From contig NC_091154.1 of the NCBI RefSeq assembly GCF_040958095.1, positions 48,571,952 through 48,635,951 of the forward strand: DNA of 64,000 bases, written 5' to 3'. Shown here piece after piece: positions 1-9,512 of the stretch. The DNA comes from Procambarus clarkii. Lineage: Eukaryota > Arthropoda > Malacostraca > Decapoda > Cambaridae. The position numbers and the translations under genes are program-made. The notes under the pieces were generated by a model, which was given only the letters and a program-made list of their open reading frames with translations, was not told where the DNA came from and ran no database searches. Numbering within the stretch: the first letter of the stretch is position 1; every line of letters starts with the position of its first letter.

Positions 1-818
1 TGGCTCTCTCTCTGGCTCTGGCTCTCTCTCTCTCTCTCTCTCTGGCTCTCTCTCTCTCTCTGGCTCTCTCTCTCTCTCTGGCTCTCTTCTCTCTGGCTCT
101 GGCTCTCTCTCTCTGGCTCTGGCTCTCTCTCTCTCTCTGGCTCTCTCTCTCTCTGGCTCTCTCTCTCTCTGGCTCTGGCTCTCTCTCTCTGGCTCTGGCT
201 CTCTCTCTGGCTCTGGCTCTCTCTCTCTCTCTCTGGCTCTCTCTCTCTCTGGCTCTGGCTCTCTCTCTCTGGCTCTGGCTCTCTCTCTGGCTCTCTCTCT
301 CTGGCTCTCTCTCTCTCTCTGGCTCTCTCTCTCTCTCTGGCTCTCTCTTTCTCTCTGGCTCTCTCTTTCTCTCTGGCTCTCTCTCTCTCTCTCTGGCTCT
401 GGCCCTCTCTCTCCCCCTCTCTTTCTCTCTTTCTCTGGCTCTCTCGCTCTCTCTGGCTCTCGCTCTCTCTGGCTCTGGCTCTCGCTCTCTGGCTCTCTCT
501 CTCTCTGGCTCTCTCTCTCTCTCTGGCTCTCTCTCTCTGGCTCTGGCTCTCTCTCTCTGGCTCTGACTCACTCTCTCTCTGGCTCTGGCTCACGCTCTCT
601 CTCTCTGGCTCTGGCTCTGGCTCTCTCTCTCTCTCTCTGGCTCTCTCTTTCTCTCTGGCTCTGGCTCTCTCTCTCTCTCTCTGGCTCTCTCTTTCTCTCT
701 GGCTCTCTCTCTCTCTCTCTGGCTCTGGCTCTCTCTCTCTCTCTGGCTCTGACTCTCTCTCTCTCTGGCTCTGGCTCACGCTCTCTCTCTGGCTCTCGCT
801 CTCTCTCTCTGGCTCTCA
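1..818. repeat. CT-rich array of degenerate GGCTCTCTCTC units
   Basis: The first 818 bases are almost entirely CT dinucleotides interrupted by TGG, giving variable units such as GGCTCTCTCTCT and GGCTCTGGCTCT. The array starts before the window. Its right edge (ctctcatatttcatttga) continues into a sequence whose inverted copy at 6195-6235 also runs into a GA array, so both arrays sit at the same position of one repeat family. Arg-Glu reading frames on the minus strand are products of the repeat. Confidence 0.95.
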
Positions 819-1190
819 TATTTCATTTGATTTAAAAATGTCTGAGATTTTTACTTAATCTAAGTTATATTGCATGGTGCTAATATGAATATTATACATG
901 ACTTTTTTCTTTTCTTTCTCTCTCTCTTTCTCCCTTTCTTTCTTTCTCTTTCTTTCCTTCTCTCTCTTTTTCTTTCTCTTTCTACATGAATATTATACTT
1001 GACTGTTTACATTCACTTGTAGATTTTTATTTTTAGTTAATTAGTCCTAAACTTTTGATTAATAGATTTTTATTATTAGTCATAGAAAAACTATAGTGTT
1101 ATATGTATACTCGGAAAATTTTACTTGTTTTAGTTTTAAGTAACAATAACTGCTTGTGACGTCAGACTGATCTCAGCATGACATGAATCA
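819..1190 (-). repeat. Inverted paralogue of 3426-3534 plus 6192-6480 (holds empty TTAA site)
   Basis: Read on the minus strand, this block matches 3426-3534 followed by 6192-6480. Shared parts include the AT-rich stretch around 1020-1050, the phrase gcaccatgcaatataactt, and the segment with aaaactatagtgttatatg and caataactgcttgtgacgt. A CT microsatellite occupies 905-985. At 855-858 there is one TTAA exactly where the other copy carries the 2.65-kb TTAA-1 element, so this is a pre-insertion allele. No coding signal is seen. Confidence 0.75.
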
Positions 1191-1684
1191 CAGGCTGCTT
1201 GATCACAAAATCTATTGTGTTCACATATTGCATATATAGATTTTTATAGATTTTTAAATTTTTACTTTTATATTCTGTTATAGATATAGTCTATATATTT
1301 CGAGCTATTACATATATTTTGTTGTATTACTCATTCTTAATTAAATAAATATAATATTTTAATTCTCTTTTGTACCCTATTTATTTGTAATTTGCACATA
1401 CATATATAGGATGTCCATTTCTTTCTCAGATATGTCTTCTTTCTTTCTCTCCCTTTCTATTTCAGATATGAATTAAAAAATTATTATACCCTAATTTACC
1501 CTAAACGTTTTAATGTAGGTAATTAAAAGATTATAAAAAAGTTTTTAGAAATGTTAATTATTTACGTTCTAAGGTTGTATATAAAAGTTCTCAAAAAACC
1601 TTTTCTAAACGTAAATATAAACGTGCTGAAAACAATGAAATGTCGTTTTTAGGATGTTTTAAAAACATGAAAATGTTTGCTGGG
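1191..1684. other. AT-rich spacer, no recognisable feature
   Basis: About 0.5 kb of AT-rich DNA with short poly-T and poly-A runs. No coding frame of note, no clear terminal repeats and no RNA-gene signal. It may be degraded repeat sequence. Confidence 0.5.
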
Positions 1685-2493
1685 ATACCAGTTTATTTGT
1701 ACAAGTATAGTGAATAAAACAGGTAGATATTTATATATAATGTGTGTATATAGCGTAATAACACCACACAGTATTGTTGGAGGAGAAATATTAGTGCGTC
1801 TGGCCTTGAGGGCGGCAGCCATCAGCTGACTGTGTGATGTCCTACGTCTTTGTGCCTTTACTCACCATACAAGCTTAGATGTACAGTTATGGTGAACAAA
1901 ACATGTAGATACTTATATATAACATCTGTATATAGTGAATTATAGCAAAAACAGTATTGTGGGAGGAGAATGTGGGTGAGTCAGATGACTTGAGGGAGGG
2001 CGAACAAAACATGCAGATACTTATAGATAACCTGTGCTTATAGTGTAATAACCGACAAAGTATTTGTTCACTGATTGATGAACATAATTGAATCAACAAT
2101 ATGCACACCATATTTTTGAATACAGCAATGATTCACTCATTTTATTATATAAATATATCAAACTACACACTATTGAATAATATTACAGCAAAAAACTATG
2201 AAAAATCATTCAGAGACAATGAAATAATTAGGTAATTATCTCTTTGTGGCAACTCCGGCCTGACAGCTGGCGAGCAACAGACTGCCTGGGACGCACGCTG
2301 AGTCAGCGCCTATAATTTGCCAGACTTCCCTGCCCTATAGCGGGCAATATATGCCACTTACGATTTTTTATTATTTTTCCCGGGATCAGTGAACACAAAT
2401 TAACAGGTTAGGAAGAATTTTATTTTTTTTTTCAAAATTACATGCGCCTGTGGGGAAGAAAGGATATTATACCCCTAGCATGTTAAGGGTTAA
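1685..2493 (-). mobile_element. TTAA-1 element copy A, truncated, minus orientation
   Basis: On the minus strand this begins TTAACCCTTAACATGC (ending at 2493) and continues with the same order of blocks as copy D: a bracketed A-rich stretch, gtgttcactgatc, cgtaagtggcatata, the GC-rich block near 2260, and then tandem units with the TTATATATAAGTAT motif and tgttttgttcaccata. Only the first units remain; the other end breaks off near 1685. The intact TTAA end lies inside the GDFN codons of a LINE endonuclease relic (2494 onward). Assignment to a piggyBac-like family rests on the TTAA target and CCC-starting ends. Confidence 0.75.
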
Positions 2494-2714
2494 AGTCCCC
2501 AAGCAGGATGATGTTCAGAGCTGGATTAGTGAGGTTTTCCAAGCAGTGTTCTATTTTCATTAGTTGGTCTTTAAACTGCTGAGGGTTTGCCTCTGGTGAC
2601 TTATATATAAGGACAATAACTACATTTAGAATCTCTATTTTGATTATCAGCACTTCCACCATATCATTTGAGGTGTTTAGCAGCTCAGTACAGATGAGTG
2701 TCTTTGATGTAGAG

Positions 2715-3381
2715 CAGGGGTCTCCAAACTTTTCAATGTAAGGGCCACATTATATATTTCCCATATTTATGCGGGCCGGAGGAATAAAAAATGAAAAAAA
2801 CAAAGAAAAACAAATCAGTGCCAGTAATTTAATTTCCTCAAATATTAAAGTATAAACATGGAAAAATTAAAACATATCTTTTTGGAAAAAATCAGGGTAA
2901 ACTAAATAGATTCCTGCCTTTAGTTTTATGCAACCAAATTAGTGTGACGAATGATACTGTCGTTTTGACTTCAAAATTTCATTAAAATCAGGTTCCAGAT
3001 TAGATGAGCCAATTGTAAGAATTGATTTCAAGTGATCATCAGACAAATTTGCTCGATAGTTAGATTTCACATACTTCATTTTGGAAAAAGTTTGTTCACA
3101 CAAGTATGTTGAACCAAAAATGGACACAAAACTACAAGCAAACTTTATCAAATTTGGAAACTGATCTGGCTGCAGGCATTTATAAAACTCAATCAGATTT
3201 CCTTCTCTATACTTATCTTTCAGTCTGTCATCTGCCTGGGTTGAGCGCCACCAGTCAGCAGCCCCAGCTTTGAATAATTCTGCGATGCCATTCGTACGAT
3301 AATTATTTTTTCAAGGCCACCACACAGGGATTTGTTTGGAGGGCCGGATGTGGCCCGCGGGCCATAGTTTGGAGACCCCTG
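2715..3381 (-). mobile_element. Non-autonomous hAT element with 8-bp target duplication
   Basis: The element starts CAGGGGTCTCCAAACTTTT and ends AGTTTGGAGACCCCTG, terminal inverted repeats typical of hAT/Charlie-like transposons. It is flanked by perfect 8-bp direct repeats ATGTAGAG at 2707-2714 and 3382-3389, the size expected for hAT. It is 667 bp long and keeps only the C-terminal end of the transposase, so it cannot move by itself. Subterminal GGGCC/GGCCCGCGGGCC blocks are visible. It sits in a LINE endonuclease relic. Confidence 0.93.
2939..3151 (-). pseudogene. hAT transposase C-terminal dimerisation segment
   Basis: A 70-residue frame contains FGSTYLCEQTFSKMKYVKSN followed by YRANLSDDHLKSIL, which I recognise as the C-terminal hAT dimerisation region found in Charlie-like transposases and in domesticated vertebrate relatives such as the GTF2IRD2/FAM200 group. 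The catalytic RNase H-like core and the BED zinc finger are absent. The frame lies wholly inside the 667-bp hAT derivative, so it is a remnant and not a host gene. Confidence 0.85.
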
Positions 3382-3420
3382 ATGTAGAGGCTGACCCCAC
3401 CCTGAAGCCAGTGTTTCAGG

Positions 3421-3534
3421 GTCTAATTAGGGTCTAAGGGTCTAGGTCTAATTAACTATAAATAAAAATCTACAACTGAATGTAAACACAAACAAGTATA
3501 ATATTCATGTTAGCACCATGCAATATAACTTGGA
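3421..3534 (+). repeat. Left flank of TTAA-1 copy B (paralogue of 855-1045, inverted)
   Basis: This matches the minus strand of 855-1045 up to and including the TTAA where copy B is inserted. The paralogous sequence resumes after the element at 6192. Confidence 0.75.
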
Positions 3535-5070
3535 TTAACCCTCAAACTGCTCAAATGGATTTAACACCCACAGGTGCAACAAAAAAGAAATCTAAAAAAT
3601 TCTTTCGTCTTATAGAAGTGTTAATTTTTTGTTCCCTGATCACCGAAAAAATAAAAAAATCGTAGGTGGCATATTTCAGCCGCAATAGGGTAGGGAAGTC
3701 TGGCAAAAAAGGGGCGATGACAGAACCTTTGCCAGACGAGGTCTACTCTGCTTGAATTGTCAGGCTGCAATTGCCACAAATATATTATTCCCTAATTATT
3801 TCAATGTCTCTGATTGATTTTTTTCTTAGTTTTTTTGCAGTAATATTATTCAATAGAGTGAATTGTGATATATTTATATAATAAAATGTATGAAGCATCA
3901 CTGTACTCAAAATTATGGTGTGCATATTAGTGATTCAATTATTATGTTCATAAAACAATAAACAAATAATTTTGCTGTTATTTCACTATTTACACAGGTT
4001 ATATATAAGTATCTGCATGTTTTGTTCACCATAACGAACCACTAATTTGGTCTTGTGAGTCAAAATGCAACGAGGAGTGACCACCAAACACCAGCCAGCC
4101 ACTCGCTGCCACTCCCTCCCTCAACACCACCTCACTCGCCCTCATTCTCCTCCCACAATACTGTTTTTGCATTTATTCACTATACACAGATGTTATATAT
4201 AAGTATTTATATGTTCTGTTCACCATAACTGTACATCTAAACTTGTATGGTGAGTAAAGGCACAAAGACGTAGCTACTCACACAGTCAGCTGGTGGCGGC
4301 CACCATCAAGGCCAGACGCACTAATATTTCTCCTCCAACAATATTGTTTGTGGTGTTATTACGCTATATACACACATTATATATAAGTATCTACCTGTTT
4401 TATTCACCATACCTGTACAAATAAGCTGGTATGGTGCCCAAAGACCATAGTGGCCACCAGTAGACAACATGACAAGTTGTGCAGACAACGCACCTCCCTC
4501 CCCAAAATGGCAGCTCCCAACCTACTTCTCTTCCTGTTATTACACTCTATACACACGTTATATATAAGTATCTACATTTGTGTTCACCATAGCGAACCAC
4601 TAAGCTGGTATGGTGAGTGCAGTCAATAAAAGGTGGCCACACACCCTCCCTCCCACAGCATTACTCCTCTCTCCATGGAGCACAGCCCTAAATATCACCA
4701 CAATCCTGCTATTATCAGAATCCTGGTCAGTTTTATCACAGTCAGGGGTCTTCTGTAATACTATCATTGCTAAATAATAGCAGTATCATATATATTATGG
4801 CATTTGTAGGCGATGCTGTGGTCACAAGCTGAACAGCGGTGCTGTGAGCTCGTGCTGCATGCACCAGCCTTGGTGGCTTGCTCAATACTGAAGGTCTTAC
4901 ACCCAAGATTGTTGGCTTGAATTTTTTTTCTAGGTGGCATCTGGCAACTATCGGTCGTGGCTGCACTATAGCTGCCCCTATCCAAGGCAGGGTGTTTAAA
5001 TTATAGCGCTAGACATGAAATCATATATATATAATGTGCGCAGTTTCGGTTTTGTCACTGAAATCATATA

Positions 5071-6161
5071 CAGGCATACCTCAGAATAAGAGTTTAATCC
5101 GTTCCTGGAGACGCCTCGCCTTCCGAAAACTCGCATTCCGAAGTTAATTTCCCCATAAGAAATAAAGGGAAATGAATTAATCCGTTCCTGACTACCCCAA
5201 AAACCCCACATCAAACTAAATTTTTATACCTAATTTACCTAATTCATCTAAATAAACCTACAAAACTGTGTTCCAGTTATTACTTACCTTGCTGTCGAGT
5301 GCTGTAGGCGTATGGAAGATGGTGAGGAGGGGGGAGGAGGAGAGGAGTTACTGTTTGGAAGGGGAGTCCCCTTCCATAATCACATCACATAACCCCATGC
5401 CTTGTAACACTATGGATACCACTTCTCTTTCTAAATTTTTCAAACCAGCCCCTGCTTGCCTTAAACTCTTTCTTATCTGCATCACTCGTTGCAGGGGTAT
5501 TCTTTAGAAGGTCTTCGTGCAACACCCTGGCTTTCTCACAAATAATGGCCTCCGAAACACTATCACCCCTCAACTCCTTGTCGTGTATCCAAATTAATAA
5601 CAACTTTTCCACTTCTTCAAGTATTTGTGGTCTTTGTGCCGTTAATGTTCTTACTCCTTTTGCCACTTTAGCACCCATAATCTTATTTTTCTTCTTAAGT
5701 ATAGTGCATATTGTTGATGTGGCTTTGTTGTACTGCCTACATAGTTCAACAACACGTGTACCGTTCTCATGCTTCCGAATGATCTCTTGTTTCTCCTCTA
5801 TTGTCATCCTCACATGAGCTTTCTGGCCTTTATCCTTACCACTGGCTTTCTTGGGACCCATGCTGAGATATATAATAACAAATTGTATAGACAAATCACC
5901 AAAAATCCAACAAAACACTGAAAATCCGCGAGAAGAATTGATGTGGGGGTAGTCACTGAGCGCGAGACAATAATAAACTGAGGGGCGGCGGGGCGGAGGG
6001 GCAACAAACGCGCTAGGTCGGCTGTACGCGTATCAACAAACTCGCGTCCAAACTCGCCTCCCGAAGTAACCCTCGCCATCTGAGACAAATTTTTGGAGTA
6101 AATACACCTCGCCTTCCGAAAACCTCGCATACAGGGACAATCGCATTCCGAGGTACCACTG
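5071..6161 (-). mobile_element. Internally deleted Tigger (pogo-type) element
   Basis: The ends are CAGGCATACCTCAGAATAAG on the left and, inverted, CAGTGGTACCTCGGAATGCG on the right, with TA on both sides as expected for Tc1/mariner-pogo elements. The pre-insertion sequence can be read in TTAA-1 copy C (21420-21440, atcatttatatatgat). The element keeps the N-terminal DNA-binding part of a transposase and then jumps directly to the 3' end, which resembles 61905-62030 of the longer Tigger copy. The DDE core is lost by internal deletion. Confidence 0.9.
5385..5861 (-). pseudogene. Tigger transposase, N-terminal DNA-binding part only
   Basis: Starting at MGPKKASGK (an upstream in-frame Met exists at 5918 but has no counterpart in the other copy), the frame encodes a helix-turn-helix of the CENP-B N-terminal type (MTIEEKQEIIRKHENGTRVV) followed by the CENP-B-like second domain (GDSVSEAIICEKARVLHEDL) ending in RGWFEKFRKRSGIHSVTRHG. 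The frame stops right after this, at the internal deletion. The closest relative in the window is the protein encoded at 60154-60612. It could bind DNA if expressed but cannot catalyse transposition. Confidence 0.85.
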
Positions 6162-6191
6162 TATATATGATTTGCACTGGTTAAGGGTTAA

Positions 6192-6523
6192 GTAAAAATT
6201 TCCAAGTTAATTTTAAATCACATGAAATATTAGAGAGAGAGAGAGAGAGAAGGAAAGAAAAGAAAAGAGAAAGAAAGAAAGAAAGAGATAAAGAAGGAGA
6301 GAGAGAGAGAGAGCTACTGAGACAGTCTGAGATCATGCCGAGATCAGTCTGACGTACGTTACAAGCAGTTATTGTTACTTAAAACTAAAACAAGGAAAAT
6401 TTCCTGAGTATACATAACACTAGTTTTTCTATGACTAAAAATAAAAACCTATAAATCATTTATGAAAAGTAGTAGACATCCTCTTCCTCGATCATCTTGT
6501 ATTTGAAGGATAGTTCCCCCATG

Positions 6524-6526
<3 letters not shown>
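6192..6526 (+). repeat. Right flank of copy B with GA microsatellite
   Basis: 6192-6232 and 6331-6480 are the inverted counterpart of 819-855 and 1075-1190. Between them, 6233-6316 is a GA/GGAAA/GAAAG microsatellite, equivalent in position to the 818-bp array at the start of the window. No coding signal. Confidence 0.7.

Positions 6527-6614
<88 letters not shown>
6527..6614. repeat. (TA)n microsatellite
   Basis: An uninterrupted TA array of about 88 bp next to palindromic element 1. Confidence 0.98.
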
Positions 6615-6617
<3 letters not shown>

Positions 6618-7000
6618 GTACCTAGGAGCCAGAACGCACTTCTCAGCCTACTATGCAAGGCCCGATTTGCCTAATAAGCCAAGTTTTCATGAATTAATTG
6701 TTTTTCGACTACCTAACCTGCCTAACCTAACCTAACCTAACTTTTTCAGCTACCTAACCTAACCTAACCTAAAAAGATAGGTTAGGTTAGGTTAGGTAGG
6801 GTTGGTTAGGTTCGGTCATATATCTACGTTAATTTTAACAACAATAAAAAAAAATTAACCTCATACATAATGAAATGGGTAGCTTTATCATTTCACAAGA
6901 AAAAAAATTGAGATAATATATTAATTCAGGAAAACTTGGCTTATTAGGCAAATCGGGCCTTGCATAGTAGACTGAGAAGTGCATTCTGGCTACTAGGTAC

Positions 7001-7003
<3 letters not shown>
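6615..7003 (-). mobile_element. Palindromic 389-bp element 1 with TTAGG-type tracts
   Basis: It starts GTCGTACCTAGGAGCCAGAA and ends with the inverted equivalent TTCTGGCTACTAGGTACGAC; the inverted repeat extends roughly 75-80 bp (through the cctaataagccaagtttt block). The centre holds head-to-head CCTAA and TTAGG runs. Relative to copies 2 and 3 it is inverted: the GATAAAGCTACCCATTTC block lies on the right as its complement. TA arrays flank both sides, suggesting TA-targeted insertion or growth of the TA array from the element ends. No protein is encoded. Confidence 0.85.

Positions 7004-7093
<90 letters not shown>
7004..7093. repeat. (TA)n microsatellite
   Basis: A TA array of 90 bp between palindromic elements 1 and 2. 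Tyr-Ile reading frames across it are repeat products. Confidence 0.98.
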
Positions 7094-7096
<3 letters not shown>

Positions 7097-7479
7097 GTAC
7101 CTAATAGCCAGAACTCACTTTTCAGCCTACTATGCAAGGCCCGATTTGCCTAATAAGCCAAGTTTTACTGAATTAATATATTTTCTCTAATTTTTTTCTT
7201 ATGAAATGATAAAGCTACCCATTTCATTATGTATGAGGTCAAATTTTTTTTATTGGAGTTAAAATTAACGTAGATATATGACCGAACCTAACCAACCCTA
7301 CCTAACCTAACCTAACCTATCTTTATAGGTTAGGTTAGGTTAGGTTGCCGAAAACGTTAGGTTAGGTTAGGTTAGGTAGGTTAGGTAGTCGAAAATACAA
7401 TAATTCATGAAAACCTGGCTTATTAGGCAAATCGGGCCTTGCATAGTAGGCTGATAAGTGCGTTCTGGCTACTAGGTAC

Positions 7480-7482
<3 letters not shown>
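7094..7482 (+). mobile_element. Palindromic 389-bp element 2 with TTAGG-type tracts
   Basis: Same length and ends as element 1 in the opposite orientation. Order: GTCGTACCTAATAGCC, the inverted-repeat arm, a block with aaatgataaagctaccca, taaaattaacgtagatat, three tracts of CCTAA/TTAGG repeats in alternating direction around 7290-7385, then the second arm ending GGTACGAC. Confidence 0.85.

Positions 7483-7533
<51 letters not shown>
7483..7533. repeat. (TA)n microsatellite
   Basis: A TA array of about 51 bp between palindromic elements 2 and 3. Confidence 0.97.
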
Positions 7534-7921
7534 GTCGTACCTAGTAGCCAGAATGCACTTCTCGGCCTACTATGCAAGGCCCGTTTTGCCTAGTAAGCCA
7601 AGTTTTCCTGAATTAATATATTTTCTGTTATTTTTTCTTATGAAATGATAAAGCTACCCATTTCATTGTGTATGAGGTCAAATTTTTTTTATTGGAGTTA
7701 AAATTAACATAGATATATGACTGAACCTAACCAACCTTACGTAACCTAACCTATCCTATCTTTATAGGTTAGGTTAGGTTAGGTAGCCGAAAAAGTTAGG
7801 TTAGGTTAGGTTAGGTAGGTTAGGTTGTCGAAAAACAATTAATTCATGAAAACTTGGCTTATTAGGCAAATTGGGCCTTGCATAGTAGGCTGAGAAGTGC
7901 GTTCTGGCTACTAGGTACGAC
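7534..7921 (+). mobile_element. Palindromic 388-bp element 3 with TTAGG-type tracts
   Basis: A near-identical copy of element 2 in the same orientation, with the same alternating CCTAA/TTAGG tracts (about 7725-7830) and the same terminal arms. The high identity of three adjacent copies separated only by TA arrays suggests either local duplication or repeated insertion into a TA array. Confidence 0.85.
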
Positions 7922-7933
7922 ATATATATATTA

Positions 7934-8026
<93 letters not shown>
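7922..8026. repeat. (TA)n microsatellite
   Basis: A TA array with two early TAT interruptions, abutting the Tigger-like element that starts at 8027. Confidence 0.97.
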
Positions 8027-8030
<4 letters not shown>

Positions 8031-8741
8031 GCACCACTTGGTTTCCGAACTTTAGTTATCCGAAACTTCCAGTTTCCCGATTGGGGTTGGGGAGTCATGC
8101 TACCCGAACAAAGTTCGGGTAGGAAGGGGTTCACCAAGCGTCACGCCGGCTTGTTGTGGTGGGTGGGAGATGGTCCAGTTTGCCCACTGTGACTTCACAG
8201 ATTCACAGCCTATTATTCCTATTATTTTGAATTGCCATAAGGCTGGAATGTTCATTCTGTGCTTTTGTTTTACATATCTGCACAATCAAGAAACATCTGT
8301 GCACCATGTCAGCTCCAAATGCACGCATTGTGTCAGTGATCGCTGACAGGTGGGTGGGTGGATGAGGGAGCTTAGGTGGGAGGCAGTATGAGAGAGGGGG
8401 GGAGAATCAGTGAGAGGGGGGGGGAGAATTAGTTAGAAAGGGAGGGAGAGAGAGATGCTAGGAGGGAGGGGGAGGGAGGGAGAGATGCTAAGAGGGAGGG
8501 GGAGGTAGGGAGAGATGCTAGGAGTTAGGCAGGAAGAGACGGAAGTAGTGAGAATTAGGGAGGGAAAGGCAGACATTCACAGGCAGGCAGGCACAGGCAG
8601 GCAGGCTGGCAGGCAGGGAGTGAGTGGTAGTCACGCGGTTGAACCATGTGACCTTTAAAAGAGAGTATGGGATGTTGGGGGGCGGGTGGTGGGGGCGAGA
8701 CCGGCTCATTCCCGAAGATAAGCCTAACACACACTACCCGT

Positions 8742-8940
8742 TAGCATGATGGCAGGCAGGCAGGCTTGCAGGCTGGGAAGGAGGCAGGCAGGCTTGCAGG
8801 CTGGAAAGGAGGCAGGCAGGCTTGCAGGCTGGGAAGGAGGCAGGCAGGCTTGCAGGCTGGGAAGGAGGCAGGCAGGCTTGCAGGCTGGAAAGGAGGCAGG
8901 CAGGCTTGCAGGCTGGGAAGGAGGCAGACAGGCAGGAAGC
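8742..8940. repeat. 28-bp minisatellite
   Basis: Six or so units containing CAGGCTTGCAGGCTGG and GGAAGGAG repeat every 28 bp. Unit variants differ at GGGAAGG versus GGAAAGG. Lies inside the Tigger-like element. Confidence 0.93.
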
Positions 8941-9136
8941 GATATATGGGTGTTGAAGTGAACCATGAACCACGTGACCTTTGAGAGTGTGTGTGTATGG
9001 GTTTGGGGTGGGGGGGTGGGGGAGGTGTGTTAGTGGTGGGGGAGGGACCGGCTGACTCCATAAGCCTAACCACACTCCACAGACCTGTGACACAGATTTG
9101 TTTTTTAAATGTACAGTACATCATCGTATATTTTAG

Positions 9137-9512
9137 GCAGGATATGCCTGCAGGCTGGCAGGATGTGCCTGCAGGCTGGCAGGATGTGCCTGCAGGCTGG
9201 CAGGATGTGCCTGCAGGCTGGCAGGATGTGCCTGCAGGCTGGCAGAATGTGCCTGCAGGCTGGCAGGATGTGCCTGCAGGCTGGCAGGCAAGCTGGCAGG
9301 CAGGCTGGCAGGATGTGCCTGCAGGCTGGCAGGATGTTCCTGCAGGCTGGCAGGATGTTCCTGCAGGTTGGCAGAATGTTCCTGCAGGCTGGCAGGATGT
9401 TCCTGCAGGCTGGCAGGATGTTCCTGCAGGCTGGCAGGATGTTCCTGCAGGCTGGCAGGCAGGCTGGCAGGATGTTTCTGCAGGCTGGCAGGATGTTCCT
9501 GCAGGCTGGCAG
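9137..9512. repeat. 21-bp minisatellite
   Basis: About 18 units of 21 bp containing GCCTGCAGGCTGGCAGGATG. Because 21 is a multiple of three, all frames stay open and encode Asp-Val-Pro-Ala-Gly-Trp-Gln repeats; this is a repeat effect. The units switch from GATGTGCC to GATGTTCC near 9335, so two variant blocks are adjacent. Confidence 0.95.

Larger units (their letters stand above)
2494..3420 (-). pseudogene. LINE endonuclease (APE) fragment, split by a hAT derivative
   Basis: With 2715-3389 removed, the minus strand reads in pieces as an APE-type endonuclease: GGVSLYI, then after a frameshift TELLNTSNDMVEVLIIKI, IVLIYKSPEANPQQF and finally NIILLGDFN. GDFN is the conserved Asp/Asn motif of apurinic-like endonucleases of non-LTR retrotransposons. 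The frame is cut at GDFN by TTAA-1 copy A and has at least one frameshift, so it is a relic. I cannot assign a clade from this short piece. Confidence 0.65.
3535..6191 (+). mobile_element. TTAA-1 element copy B, with nested Tigger
   Basis: TTAA at 3535-3538 and 6188-6191 bracket an element that starts CCCTCAAACTGC and ends with an imperfect inverted match (gcactggttaaggg). The empty paralogue at 841-875 has a single TTAA, so the second TTAA is a target duplication. Interior order: A-rich block and ttccctgatcacc (about 3590-3650), a block with gccacaaatatatt, then four degenerate units of 170-190 bp starting near 3985, 4170, 4360 and 4550. Each unit has TTATATATAAGTAT and a ttcaccata block. 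A 1091-bp Tigger derivative interrupts the right end. No transposase of its own. PiggyBac-like classification is inferred from TTAA and the CCC-starting ends. Confidence 0.85.

Noticed and set aside
568..819. Arg-Glu-rich 83-residue frame
   Set aside because: It is the translation of the CT array at the start of the window.
7290..7385. A chromosome end (telomere) with TTAGG repeats
   Set aside because: The tracts are only a few units long, change direction repeatedly, sit inside 389-bp elements and are followed by more than 56 kb of other sequence.
6835..8192. Tyr-Ile dipeptide frames
   Set aside because: They are translations of TA arrays joined to the arms of palindromic elements, and occur in both directions.
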